Shown: positions 1 through 6,457, counted from the first letter of the stretch. The stretch: DNA of 7,685 nt from an uncultured Myxococcales bacterium (GCA_937896275.1 CALBMW010000633.1:1-7685); one strand, 5' to 3'. Numbers and translations are program-made. The notes: generated by a model from the letters alone, not told the origin.

Positions 1-136
1 GCGTGTAGGGGGGGACGACGCTGGTGGGGGGCGAGAGCGCGCGCAGCCCCGGCCGCGCCGCGGCCAGCAGGACGAGGCCCCAAACGACCACCAAGGCCCA
101 CGCGAACGCCGTCACGCGAAACGACCCCCGGGACAC
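1..136 (-). CDS. Probable N-terminus of a membrane protein, cut by the left edge
   Basis: The minus strand is open from an upstream TAA (206-208) to the left edge. From a GTG at 136 it reads VSRGSFRVTAFAWALVVVWG, then LVLLAAARPG and a Pro/Ser-rich stretch. That is a short basic N-terminus, one hydrophobic helix of about 20 residues, then a Pro-rich segment, which is the look of a signal anchor or first membrane helix. A second GTG at 115, with a GGGGG tract 9 nt upstream, is an equally good start. The gene would be divergent from the methyltransferase. The plus-strand frame over the same bases (24-209) shares its third codon positions, so G/C at that position cannot decide between strands; the call rests on the sensible hydrophobic profile. 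The function cannot be told from about 45 residues. Confidence 0.45.
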   Translation of the reverse strand, partial: MSRGSFRVTAFAWALVVVWGLVLLAAARPGLRALSPPTSVVPPYT

Positions 137-220
137 GACGGTGCCCGACGCGCGCGCCTCGGGGCGCTGCCGTCCACCGGGACGCCAGCATCGGCTGGCA
201 ACCTGTTAAGCTGCGCCCCC

Positions 221-1216
221 ATGAACGCTCCTGTCCCGCTCGAAGCACCACCCTGCCCCATCTGCGGGGGCACGGCCTACACGCTCGCCCTGCGCGGCGC
301 ACGGGATCATGTGTGGCGCAAGCCCGGCACCTTCGAAGTGCACGTGTGCGACGCCTGCGGCCTGGCCGCCACCCGGCCCCGCCCCACCGCCGATGGCCTC
401 GGGTTCTACTACGAAGGCACCTACTCCGGCGAGGGGGAGGAGGGCATGCGCCGATTCCAGACCGAGAGCGCCCTCGGTCGACTCATCGCGCGCTACCGCC
501 TCGCCGTCATGCGCAAGGCGCGCCGCCTGGGCGCCGCGGACCACCTGCTCGACGTGGGCTGCAGCTACGGCGGCTTCCTGCGTGTGGCGCGGAAGGACAC
601 CGGCTGCCGGACCAGCGGCATCGATCTGGACGCCGGCAGCATCGAGAAGGCCGTCGATCGCGACGTCACGGACTACCACGTGGGCCTGCTCACGGGCGTC
701 GAGTTGGGCGACCGGCGCTTCAGCGTCATCACCTTCTTCGAGTCGCTCGAGCACCACACCGATCCGGTCGCCGCGCTGCGGCGTGCGCACGATTTGCTGC
801 TGCCGGGCGGACTCTGCGTCGTCGAGGTGCCCAACTTCGGTGGCCTTTGGCGACGCGTCTTCCGCACCTACTGGCTGCCGCTGCTCATCCCGCAACACCT
901 CTACCACTTCACCCCGACGACCCTGCGACGCGCCCTGGAGGCAGCCGGCTTTCAACGCGTCGTCCACCAGCAGACCATGTTCTTGCCGCTCGAGGGCATC
1001 GCCAGCCTGGGCATCTGGCTGGCGCGGGTGCTGCGCAGTCCGCCCCCTGGCAGCAAGCCGTCGTGGCGCACGCCGATCGACGTGACGCTGGCCCTGGCGC
1101 TCGTCGCGCTCTACTTCGTCTTCGAGATCCCCAGCCAGGCGGTGCTGCGCGTCCTCGGGCTCGCCGGCCACCAGACAGCGCTGGCGATCAAGGGCGAGTC
1201 GACGACGCAGGCGTGA
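221..1216 (+). CDS. Class I SAM-dependent methyltransferase with N-terminal zinc-ribbon-like motif
   Basis: This 331-residue protein should transfer a methyl group from S-adenosylmethionine to an unknown acceptor. Residues 12-47 hold two Cys pairs (CPIC at 12-15, CDACG at 43-47), a probable zinc ribbon. Such a ribbon is common in front of methyltransferases found in sugar, lipid and surface-glycan clusters. The Rossmann core follows: glycine-rich SAM motif DVGCSYGGFL (111-120), acidic strand-2 end GIDLD (133-137), a post-motif around ESLEHHTDP (174-182), and LLPGGLCVVEVPN (193-205), typical of the Methyltransf_23/11 group. Residues about 288-303 are hydrophobic, suggesting membrane association. 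It is shorter than the roughly 400-residue sugar C-methyltransferases that carry a similar zinc domain, and I see no C-terminal partner domain like theirs. The ATG at 221 has no Shine-Dalgarno match just upstream; it is chosen because it sits 11 residues before the first Cys pair. The 3' end overlaps the convergent gene by 29 bp. Confidence 0.92.
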   Translation: MNAPVPLEAPPCPICGGTAYTLALRGARDHVWRKPGTFEVHVCDACGLAATRPRPTADGLGFYYEGTYSGEGEEGMRRFQTESALGRLIARYRLAVMRKARRLGAADHLLDVGCSYGGFLRVARKDTGCRTSGIDLDAGSIEKAVDRDVTDYHVGLLTGVELGDRRFSVITFFESLEHHTDPVAALRRAHDLLLPGGLCVVEVPNFGGLWRRVFRTYWLPLLIPQHLYHFTPTTLRRALEAAGFQRVVHQQTMFLPLEGIASLGIWLARVLRSPPPGSKPSWRTPIDVTLALALVALYFVFEIPSQAVLRVLGLAGHQTALAIKGESTTQA

Positions 1217-2384
1217 TCGGACGAAGCGCGCGCTCGCCGGCGATCAGCGGCTCACGCCCGGGCAGCCCGTCGGGCAGCTTGCTGAGCACCTTGTCGGGAT
1301 CGCGAATCAGGAAGTAGTCGTTGGGCACCATCCGGCCGCTGGCCAGCCAGAAGCCCGTGCCCACGCGGCTGCGATGCCCGAAAGCCGAACCGAGGAAGCG
1401 CGTGCCGGTGCTGTGCAGGGCCCCGTCGAGGGGCACGCGGATGTCCTGGTCGAAGTTCAGGTCCATCGAGAAGGAGCCGCCCGTGGTCACCGTCGCCCGG
1501 CCCAGCACGCACTGCTGCATGAGGTACTGACTGGCGACGGCGTCGGGGTACAGCACCGAGAAGCGCAGGCAGGTCTGCTCGCTGACGGTCGCGCGGTCGC
1601 CCAGGGTGCACAGCTCGACCGAGCAATGCTGCATCACGTTGACCCCGGCGCCGAGCTTGCTGAACAGCACGCGCGAGTAAGGCCCGACAGAGCAGCCGGG
1701 CCCCAGCGTGCTGCCCTCGACGATCGCGGTCGGGTGGATGTCACAGCCCTTGCCGATGCGGTTCAGCTTGCCCAGCACGCGCCACTTGTTGATCGATCGC
1801 GCGCGGAGCGCGGCCCACAGGCCCCGAAGCGCCCACCGCCAGGCCGGCGTGCTCCGCAGCTCGATGCCGCCGATCACCTGGTTGGCCCACAGGATGTGCA
1901 CCCAGTGGTGCAGCGTCATCACGGGGTGCCGCGCGATGCCCATCGACACCGTGTCGGTGCCGACGAAGTGCGGCTGCACCGGGAACTCGATGAGCTGCTC
2001 CTCGGGGTCGACCACGACGTCGACCGGCGCCTCGTCGCGCCCGCTCACGAAACGAAGCGCCTCGAACCGCCAGCCCGCCTCCACCGGCACCACCCGTGGC
2101 TGCACGGGGGTGGTGGTCTCTCCGAAGCGCGAGCGTTTCAGGACGAAGACGGCGTCACGACCCTCTGCCCCGTTCACGAACGCCGAGAGCGCGCCGGCGG
2201 TGCACAGCAGCGCGTCGGGCACCACCAGGCAGGGCGGCTCCAGCCGGTCAATCCGCGTGAACCCGGCGCCGGCGATCGCCTCGTCGAGCCACGCGGACAG
2301 CGGGCGATTCTCGACCGGCGTCTCCGCCACGGGATCGCCGAAGGGCGCGATGCGGCGCCCGGTCGGCTCGACGAAGACCTTCAT
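1188..2384 (-). CDS. Left-handed beta-helix (hexapeptide repeat) protein, GlmU/acyltransferase-like C-terminal half
   Basis: This is a 398-residue protein. Residues about 210-350 (nt 1335-1757) show the six-residue periodicity of a left-handed beta-helix (for example IGKGCD-IHPTAI-VEGSTL-GPGCSV), the fold of the GlmU C-terminal domain and of many acyltransferases and sugar nucleotidyltransferase-like proteins. The N-terminal 200 residues have a Val/Leu-rich alpha/beta look (ending around MTLHHWVHILWAN, 156-168) that could be a degenerate nucleotidyltransferase domain. However, the GxGTRM-type nucleotide-binding loop is absent, so the sugar nucleotidyltransferase reaction cannot be claimed. 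A basic, Trp-rich stretch (180-205) links the halves. I see no signal peptide, so it should be cytoplasmic. The ATG lies 10 nt after the stop of the giant lipoprotein gene, so the two are very likely co-transcribed. The Shine-Dalgarno is weak (TAGG overlapping the upstream stop), which hints at translational coupling. The last ten codons overlap the 3' end of the convergent methyltransferase. Acyltransferase, pseudo-nucleotidyltransferase or scaffold roles all remain open. Confidence 0.87.
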   Translation of the reverse strand: MKVFVEPTGRRIAPFGDPVAETPVENRPLSAWLDEAIAGAGFTRIDRLEPPCLVVPDALLCTAGALSAFVNGAEGRDAVFVLKRSRFGETTTPVQPRVVPVEAGWRFEALRFVSGRDEAPVDVVVDPEEQLIEFPVQPHFVGTDTVSMGIARHPVMTLHHWVHILWANQVIGGIELRSTPAWRWALRGLWAALRARSINKWRVLGKLNRIGKGCDIHPTAIVEGSTLGPGCSVGPYSRVLFSKLGAGVNVMQHCSVELCTLGDRATVSEQTCLRFSVLYPDAVASQYLMQQCVLGRATVTTGGSFSMDLNFDQDIRVPLDGALHSTGTRFLGSAFGHRSRVGTGFWLASGRMVPNDYFLIRDPDKVLSKLPDGLPGREPLIAGERALRPITPASSTRP

Positions 2385-2394
2385 CGAGGCGCGC

Positions 2395-5300
2395 CTACTC
2401 TTCGGTGACCGTGAGCACGAAGTCGCCCGACGTGGCGGCGCCGGCGGCCGTCCCCTGGATCTCGACGTCGCTGAGGATGGCCTGGATGACGGTCGCGCGA
2501 TCCGCGTAGCTGGCTGCCACGTACACCGTGAGCGGCAAGCTGACGCCGGTCGCCTCGAGCGTCACGTCGTCGCGGCGCGTGGTGTAGGTGACCTGCTCCA
2601 GTTGCGCGGGATCGCTCGGCAGCACGAGATGCACGACGGGCGGATCGGTGAAGTTGCCGTTGGCGCTGTCCGAGGTCGCCAGGTAGGTCACCTCGCGGCC
2701 ACCGAACATCACGGTCGGCGTCGCGTTGACCGCCCGCCCGTCGCTGCCCATGTTGCCCTCGAGGCGCAAGCTCACCGGGCGCGCGTCGGCGGGGTTGGTC
2801 GCCTCGAAGTGCAGCCGCCACACGTTGGTGTTGACGAAGGAGCTGGTCACCGTGAAGCCATAGTCGCCCGCCATGCCGTCGCGCCTGCCCAGGCGTGGGC
2901 TGACGTTGGCGGTCTGGCCATCGACCGTCACCGCGATGACGTCGCCGTAGCAGTCGAAGGCCCCGGCGCCGCCGTCCTCCCAGCACTGGTCGGTGATGTC
3001 CGGCGTCGCCACGTAGCCGCGTGGATCCTCGAAGGCCACCGGCTCGCCGGCGCTGGCCCAGCGCTCGGGACCACCGCCGTCCACGACGACGTAATACTCG
3101 CCCGGCGTGGCGTCATCGATCCGCACGGTGGGGGTCGGCCGCCCGAGGTGCCCGGCGCAGCCCACCACCGACGCCCGGTCGTCGCAGTCGCGCAGGACCG
3201 AGAGGACGGCCGGGAAGTCGGTCCCCGGATCGGCGACGCTGAAGGTCACCGTGCCCGCCTCGGCCAGCACGTAGCGGAAGACCGCGTCGGGCGCGCCGGC
3301 CCCACCGCAGCGCGTCGCGAAGCTGTCCGATCCGTCGGCGGTCGTGCTCCCCATGGCCGCCGCCCCGGCCACCAGGGGCTGCGCATCGACGCCCGCGCGG
3401 CAGGCCTGTGACTCGCGCACGTCGCCTCGGGCGACGCACCCCGGATCGGCGGGAAAGTCGACCAGGCCATCGCCGTCGTCGTCCGCGTCATTGCCACACT
3501 GCGGCGCCTCCGCCGGATCCTGCTCATCATCGTCGTCGCTCGACGCGCAGCCCGGGTCGTTCACGTCCACGCGGCCGTCGTCGTCGTTGTCCACGCCGTC
3601 ACGGCATCGCGGGATCACGAAGCTCTCGTCTCCCTCGGTGCGCGCCGCGGCGCTCACGCAGCCTGGATCGTCCGGGAAGTCCGTACGCCCGTCACCGTCG
3701 TCGTCCACGCCGTTGCCGCACACGGGCGGCGGCATCGGATCGGCCTCGTCGGCGTCGGCCGCAAATTCGCACCCCGGCTCCCGAGGGAAGTCGATCCGCC
3801 CGTCGCCGTCGTCGTCCTGGCCGTTCGCGCAGATGGGCGCCGCGGCAGGGTCGACCTCGTCGTCGTCATAGGCCGACACGCACCCGGGATCAGCCGGGAA
3901 GTCGGCTCGCCCGTCCGCGTCGTCGTCGGCGCCGTTGCTGCACGCCAGGCGGTCCGCCGGCGCGTCGAACTCGTTCCCGTCACTGCGCGCGAAGCAGCCC
4001 GGATCGAAGGGATAGTCGATGTGACCATCGGCGTCATCGTCCATCCCGTTGCCGCACGCGGGGCGCACGCCGCCGTCGACCTCGCTCGCGCTGCCGGCCG
4101 ACAAGCACCCTGGATCATTGGGAAAATCGATGTAGCCATCGCCATCGTCGTCCTGGCCGTTGTGGCAGACGGGCGCGACGGCCGGATCCTCCTCGGTCCC
4201 GCCGCCGATCCCCCAGCAGCCGGGATCGAAGGGCCAGTCCGTCAGCCCGTCGGCGTCATCGTCCTCGCCGTTTCGGCAGGCGGGCTGCGGATCATCGGGC
4301 CCCGGATCGGCCTCGTCCTCGTCGTCCGGCCCGAGGCAGCCGGGATCCCGCGCGTCGCGCAGCCCGTCGCCGTCGTCGTCGCGCGTGTTGCTGCACGCGG
4401 GGGGCAGGCGCTCCACCGTGACGGCCAGCTTGAAGGTGCCTGTGACCTCGGTCTTGGCGTCCACCACGACGAAGTAGTCGCCCGCCGCCGCCTCGTTGAG
4501 CACCAGCCGCCCGCCATTGGCCCCGCCGGCCGCGCCGTCGTCGCAGCCGAGCTGCGTGTTGTTGTCCCCGCAGTCGCGCCGCAGGTAGAGCGCCACGGGC
4601 GCCTCGGTCTCGGGGAAGCGCGTGCTGAACTCGATCCGCGCGTTGAAGGGGTTGCGATAGCGGAACACCACCTCCGGGTGATCGCGCCCGCCGCAGCTGC
4701 CGGCCAGACCATTGGTGGCGCCCTCGGCGCCCAGATCGCCCAGCGCGAAGGGCTCACCCACGAAGTACTCGCGGAAGCGGATGCCGGCCCCGCACACGTC
4801 GACCTCGGTGTCGCTCGCCGCGCTGGGGCAGCCCGGATCGAGGGGGAAGTCGATCAGCCCGTCCTCGTCGTCATCGGCGTCGTTGCTGCACGCCGTCGGC
4901 GCGACGGTCGTCTCGTCGCGATCGAAGGGGGCGTCGCACCCCGGATCGGCCGGATAATCGGCGCGGCCATCGAGGTCGTCGTCCTCGCCGTTGAGGCAAG
5001 CCGCGAGAGGAACCTCGGTCGCGGTGAGCGACACCACACCGCCGGCCCCGGCCACGCCGTCGACGAAGACGTAGTAGTCACCGGGCACCGGCGCCTCGAC
5101 CCGCAGGCTGTGCCCCGGCGTGGCGCGCGGCGCCTGGGTCTGGCACGCGACCTCGGTGCCGGCGTCCAGGCAACCCTCGCGGCGCACGTAGAGCGTGGTC
5201 ACTACGTTGGTCTCGCCGCCGATGGTGCTCACCTCGAGCGCCTCGATGGTCTCGGTCAGCCGGTAGAGCGCCACCAACTCAGGGCTGCCTTGCCCGCCGC

Positions 5301-6276
5301 ACGAGCCCTGGGTCAGGAACACCCCGCGCGAGGTGTCGAGCAGCAAGGGCTCGCCGTCGCTGAGGCGTGGCGGGTCGTAGCGGTTCCCGCAGGCGCCGCG
5401 TTCGTTGTAGTCCGAGGCGGCCACGCAGCCGTCGTCGTCGGGGAAGTCGACGTGGCCGTCCAGATCGTTGTCGACGCCGTCGGCGCAGTCGGGCGTGACC
5501 GGCTTGGGGCTCTCGTCGCGATCGCCGCGCCCGGCGCAGCCCGGATCGTCGGGATAGTCGATGCGCCCGTTGCCGTCGTCGTCGAGGCCGTTGGCGCAGG
5601 CGGGCAGGCTGGGCGGGCTGCGCTCGGTGTCGTCGCCGCCCGCGCTGCAGCCCAGATCCTGCGGGAAGTCGATCTCCCCGTCCTCGTCGTCGTCGAGACC
5701 ATTGTTGCAGGCGGGGGTGGTCCCCTCGTCGGGCGCGCCCTCGGTCTCGTCGACCGCCGAGGTGCAACCGTCGTCCTGTTCGTCGTAGAGGCCGTCGCGA
5801 TCGTTGTCGATGCCGTCGTTGCACTCCGGCGGCACGGGCGGGTTGTCCTCGCTGCCGTCCACCGCCGATCCGCAGCCGGGATCGGCGGGAAAGTCGGTCA
5901 AACCGTCGCCGTCGTTGTCGATGCCATCGTCACAGGCCTCGGCGTTCGTCTCGTCGCGATCGTCGGCCCCGTCACAGCCTTGGTCGTCCAGATCGACGCG
6001 GCCATCGCCGTCGTTGTCCACGCCGTCACGGCACGCCGGCACCGAGGGACCCACGTCGGGTCGGTCGGGCTCACCGCCCACGCCCCGATCGCCACCCTGG
6101 CCGGGCACGCCACCCTGGCCGGGCACGCCACCCTGGCCCGGCACGCCCCCCTGGCCCGGCACCCCCCCCGCGCCACCGGCGCCAGCGTCGTTCAGCGACT
6201 TGTCGCTCTCGCACGCCGCGAGCGCCAGCGCCGCCACCGCCACCGCCACGCAGCACAGAAGTCGCCCCCGAAGCAT
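2395..6276 (-). CDS. Giant surface lipoprotein: 17 Cys-bracketed Asp-rich (calcium-loop-like) repeats and three PPC-like domains
   Basis: The gene encodes about 1,293 residues. The open frame reaches a TTG at 6303, just after an in-frame stop (6304-6306). I choose the ATG at 6276 because GGGGGAG lies 5 nt upstream and the product then begins with a classic lipoprotein signal: MLRGR, a hydrophobic core, and lipobox LAAC with the lipidated Cys at 22. Position +2 is Glu, so nothing suggests inner-membrane retention; outer-membrane anchoring is likely. Next come a Gly-rich linker (four VPGQGG, about 39-62), six repeats (82-294), PPC-like domain A (296-426), two repeats (427-494), domain B (495-627), nine repeats (628-958) and domain C (959-1293). 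The repeats read CxNGxDDDxDGxxD then FPxDPGC. They recall thrombospondin type 3 and EF-hand calcium loops and the MopE-type putative metal-binding motif. No protease, enzyme or C-terminal anchor motif is visible. A calcium-stiffened stalk carrying beta-sandwich modules at the cell surface is an inference. It is first in a likely operon with the beta-helix gene. Confidence 0.92.
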   Translation of the reverse strand: MLRGRLLCCVAVAVAALALAACESDKSLNDAGAGGAGGVPGQGGVPGQGGVPGQGGVPGQGGDRGVGGEPDRPDVGPSVPACRDGVDNDGDGRVDLDDQGCDGADDRDETNAEACDDGIDNDGDGLTDFPADPGCGSAVDGSEDNPPVPPECNDGIDNDRDGLYDEQDDGCTSAVDETEGAPDEGTTPACNNGLDDDEDGEIDFPQDLGCSAGGDDTERSPPSLPACANGLDDDGNGRIDYPDDPGCAGRGDRDESPKPVTPDCADGVDNDLDGHVDFPDDDGCVAASDYNERGACGNRYDPPRLSDGEPLLLDTSRGVFLTQGSCGGQGSPELVALYRLTETIEALEVSTIGGETNVVTTLYVRREGCLDAGTEVACQTQAPRATPGHSLRVEAPVPGDYYVFVDGVAGAGGVVSLTATEVPLAACLNGEDDDLDGRADYPADPGCDAPFDRDETTVAPTACSNDADDDEDGLIDFPLDPGCPSAASDTEVDVCGAGIRFREYFVGEPFALGDLGAEGATNGLAGSCGGRDHPEVVFRYRNPFNARIEFSTRFPETEAPVALYLRRDCGDNNTQLGCDDGAAGGANGGRLVLNEAAAGDYFVVVDAKTEVTGTFKLAVTVERLPPACSNTRDDDGDGLRDARDPGCLGPDDEDEADPGPDDPQPACRNGEDDDADGLTDWPFDPGCWGIGGGTEEDPAVAPVCHNGQDDDGDGYIDFPNDPGCLSAGSASEVDGGVRPACGNGMDDDADGHIDYPFDPGCFARSDGNEFDAPADRLACSNGADDDADGRADFPADPGCVSAYDDDEVDPAAAPICANGQDDDGDGRIDFPREPGCEFAADADEADPMPPPVCGNGVDDDGDGRTDFPDDPGCVSAAARTEGDESFVIPRCRDGVDNDDDGRVDVNDPGCASSDDDDEQDPAEAPQCGNDADDDGDGLVDFPADPGCVARGDVRESQACRAGVDAQPLVAGAAAMGSTTADGSDSFATRCGGAGAPDAVFRYVLAEAGTVTFSVADPGTDFPAVLSVLRDCDDRASVVGCAGHLGRPTPTVRIDDATPGEYYVVVDGGGPERWASAGEPVAFEDPRGYVATPDITDQCWEDGGAGAFDCYGDVIAVTVDGQTANVSPRLGRRDGMAGDYGFTVTSSFVNTNVWRLHFEATNPADARPVSLRLEGNMGSDGRAVNATPTVMFGGREVTYLATSDSANGNFTDPPVVHLVLPSDPAQLEQVTYTTRRDDVTLEATGVSLPLTVYVAASYADRATVIQAILSDVEIQGTAAGAATSGDFVLTVTEE
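2398..3402 (-). other. C-terminal domain C of the lipoprotein: PPC-like domain with a long insert
   Basis: Residues 959-1293. The first part matches domains A and B: Cys at 959, 990, 1031 and 1040, RCGG, LSVLRDC, PGEYYVVVDGGG. The last residues SGDFVLTVTEE match the final strand of A and B. Between these lie about 212 extra residues (1070-1281), beta-rich in appearance, with one further Cys pair (1098, 1109). I do not recognise the insert. Confidence 0.55.
3403..4395 (-). repeat. Asp-rich repeat block 3 (units 9-17 of the lipoprotein)
   Basis: Nine units cover residues 628-958. First-Cys spacings are 39, 37, 37, 38, 37, 37, 38, 36 and then 32 residues to domain C. Units 10-15 are the most regular, close to CxNGxDDDxDGxxDFP. 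Units 9 and 16 are one residue shorter between their cysteines (RDARDPGC, VDVNDPGC). The plus strand shows the block as recurring gtcgtcgtc-type runs about every 111 bp. Confidence 0.92.
4396..4794 (-). other. PPC-like beta-sandwich domain B of the lipoprotein
   Basis: Residues 495-627 have four Cys (495, 528, 569, 578) in the same spacing pattern as domain A, including the pair nine residues apart. GSCGG, LYLRRDC and AGDYFVVVD followed by GTFKLAVTVE are all present. Length is nearly the same as domain A (133 against 131 residues). Confidence 0.65.
4795..4998 (-). repeat. Asp-rich repeat block 2 (units 7-8 of the lipoprotein)
   Basis: Two units cover residues 427-494, with first-Cys spacings of 36 and then 32 residues to the Cys of domain B. 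Unit 8 begins CSNDADDD rather than the usual CxNGxDDD, a variant seen again only in unit 17. Both variant units directly precede a PPC-like domain. Confidence 0.9.
4999..5391 (-). other. PPC-like beta-sandwich domain A of the lipoprotein
   Basis: Residues 296-426 contain four Cys (296, 326, 369, 378) with the last two nine apart, a GSCGG motif, a strand LYVRREGC, and a terminal PGDYYVFVDG followed by SLTATE. The pattern of beta strands ending in G-(D/E)-Y-(Y/F)-V-x-V-D resembles bacterial pre-peptidase C-terminal domains. It aligns by eye with domains B and C in the same protein. Confidence 0.65.
5395..6033 (-). repeat. Asp-rich repeat block 1 (units 1-6 of the lipoprotein)
   Basis: Six tandem units cover residues 82-294. 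First-Cys to first-Cys spacings are 33, 37, 38, 37 and 37 residues, then 32 to the Cys opening domain A. Each unit has two Cys 19-20 residues apart around DxDxDG/N. Units 1, 2, 3 and 6 use (N/D)DGxDND, while units 4 and 5 use NGLDDD. Unit 3 departs most, with YDEQDDGC instead of DFPxDPGC. The period in DNA is about 111 bp. Confidence 0.9.
6091..6162 (-). repeat. Four tandem 18-bp repeats encoding VPGQGG
   Basis: Units lie at 6091-6108, 6109-6126, 6127-6144 and 6145-6162. They differ only at wobble bases; the two nearest the interior of the gene are identical. They encode a flexible Gly/Pro linker just after the lipidation site. Because 18 is a multiple of three, unit gain or loss would keep frame and change tether length. 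Confidence 0.92.
6162..6169 (-). repeat. Homopolymeric G8 tract (C8 on the plus strand) in the lipoprotein linker
   Basis: Eight consecutive C on the plus strand (G8 in the coding sense) encode part of GAGGV directly before the VPGQGG repeats, about 36 codons from the start. Slippage by one base here would frameshift nearly the whole protein. Confidence 0.85.
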
Positions 6277-6281
6277 CGCGT

Positions 6282-6288
6282 CTCCCCC
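6282..6288 (-). promoter_or_regulatory. Ribosome binding site of the giant lipoprotein gene
   Basis: GGGGGAG in the minus-strand sense lies 5 nt before the ATG at 6276. It decides in favour of this start over the TTG at 6303. Confidence 0.7.
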
Positions 6289-6400
6289 TGGCCCCTCGGG
6301 CAATCACGGGTCGGGCCGAACAGGGACGCCGCCGTCCCCAGGCCCCGCGGCGACGCAGGCGCGCCGCCGATGGGCGGCACCATAACCCACCCCCCCGGCT

Positions 6401-6416
6401 GGCGTAAACCAACGCC
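6401..6416. promoter_or_regulatory. Inverted repeat in the divergent intergenic region, possible operator
   Basis: GGCGT and ACGCC form a perfect 5-bp inverted repeat around the loop AAACCA. It sits near the middle of the 246-bp divergent region, in its least GC-rich stretch. A second inverted repeat, GCCGCC/GGCGGC with a 4-nt loop, lies at 6363-6378. Short arms like these are expected by chance in such GC-rich DNA, so the operator reading is weak. Confidence 0.2.
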
Positions 6417-6457
6417 GCCCGCCCCGCGAGCAGCGGTCGAGCCGCCCGCCGTCCGGC

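Noticed and set aside
24..209. A 61-codon plus-strand frame ending 11 nt before the methyltransferase start
   Set aside because: Its product is an Arg/Thr/Ala-rich string without a start signal or motif, and the opposite strand gives a sensible membrane-anchor N-terminus.
206..1171. A 321-codon open frame on the minus strand opposite the methyltransferase
   Set aside because: The plus strand carries the SAM-binding motif and Cys pairs; the minus-strand product has shadow-like composition.
1225..1262. CGCCGGCG and nearby GC palindromes just past the methyltransferase stop, considered as a terminator
   Set aside because: No T tract follows on either strand, the arms are short, and the region is inside the beta-helix coding sequence.
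1708..3411. A 567-codon open frame on the plus strand across the beta-helix and lipoprotein genes
   Set aside because: It spans two clear minus-strand genes and their junction, and has low-complexity composition without motifs. Long antisense frames are expected at this base composition.
3403..6033. Regular repeats of about 111 bp considered as a CRISPR array or satellite DNA
   Set aside because: The units are coding, keep one reading frame, diverge at wobble positions and preserve the Cys/Asp protein motif. There are no constant repeats with unique spacers.
6380..6411. Minus-strand TTTACG and GTTATG with 17-nt spacing as a lipoprotein promoter
   Set aside because: The -10-like hexamer matches the consensus at only two of six bases; the spacing alone is not enough.
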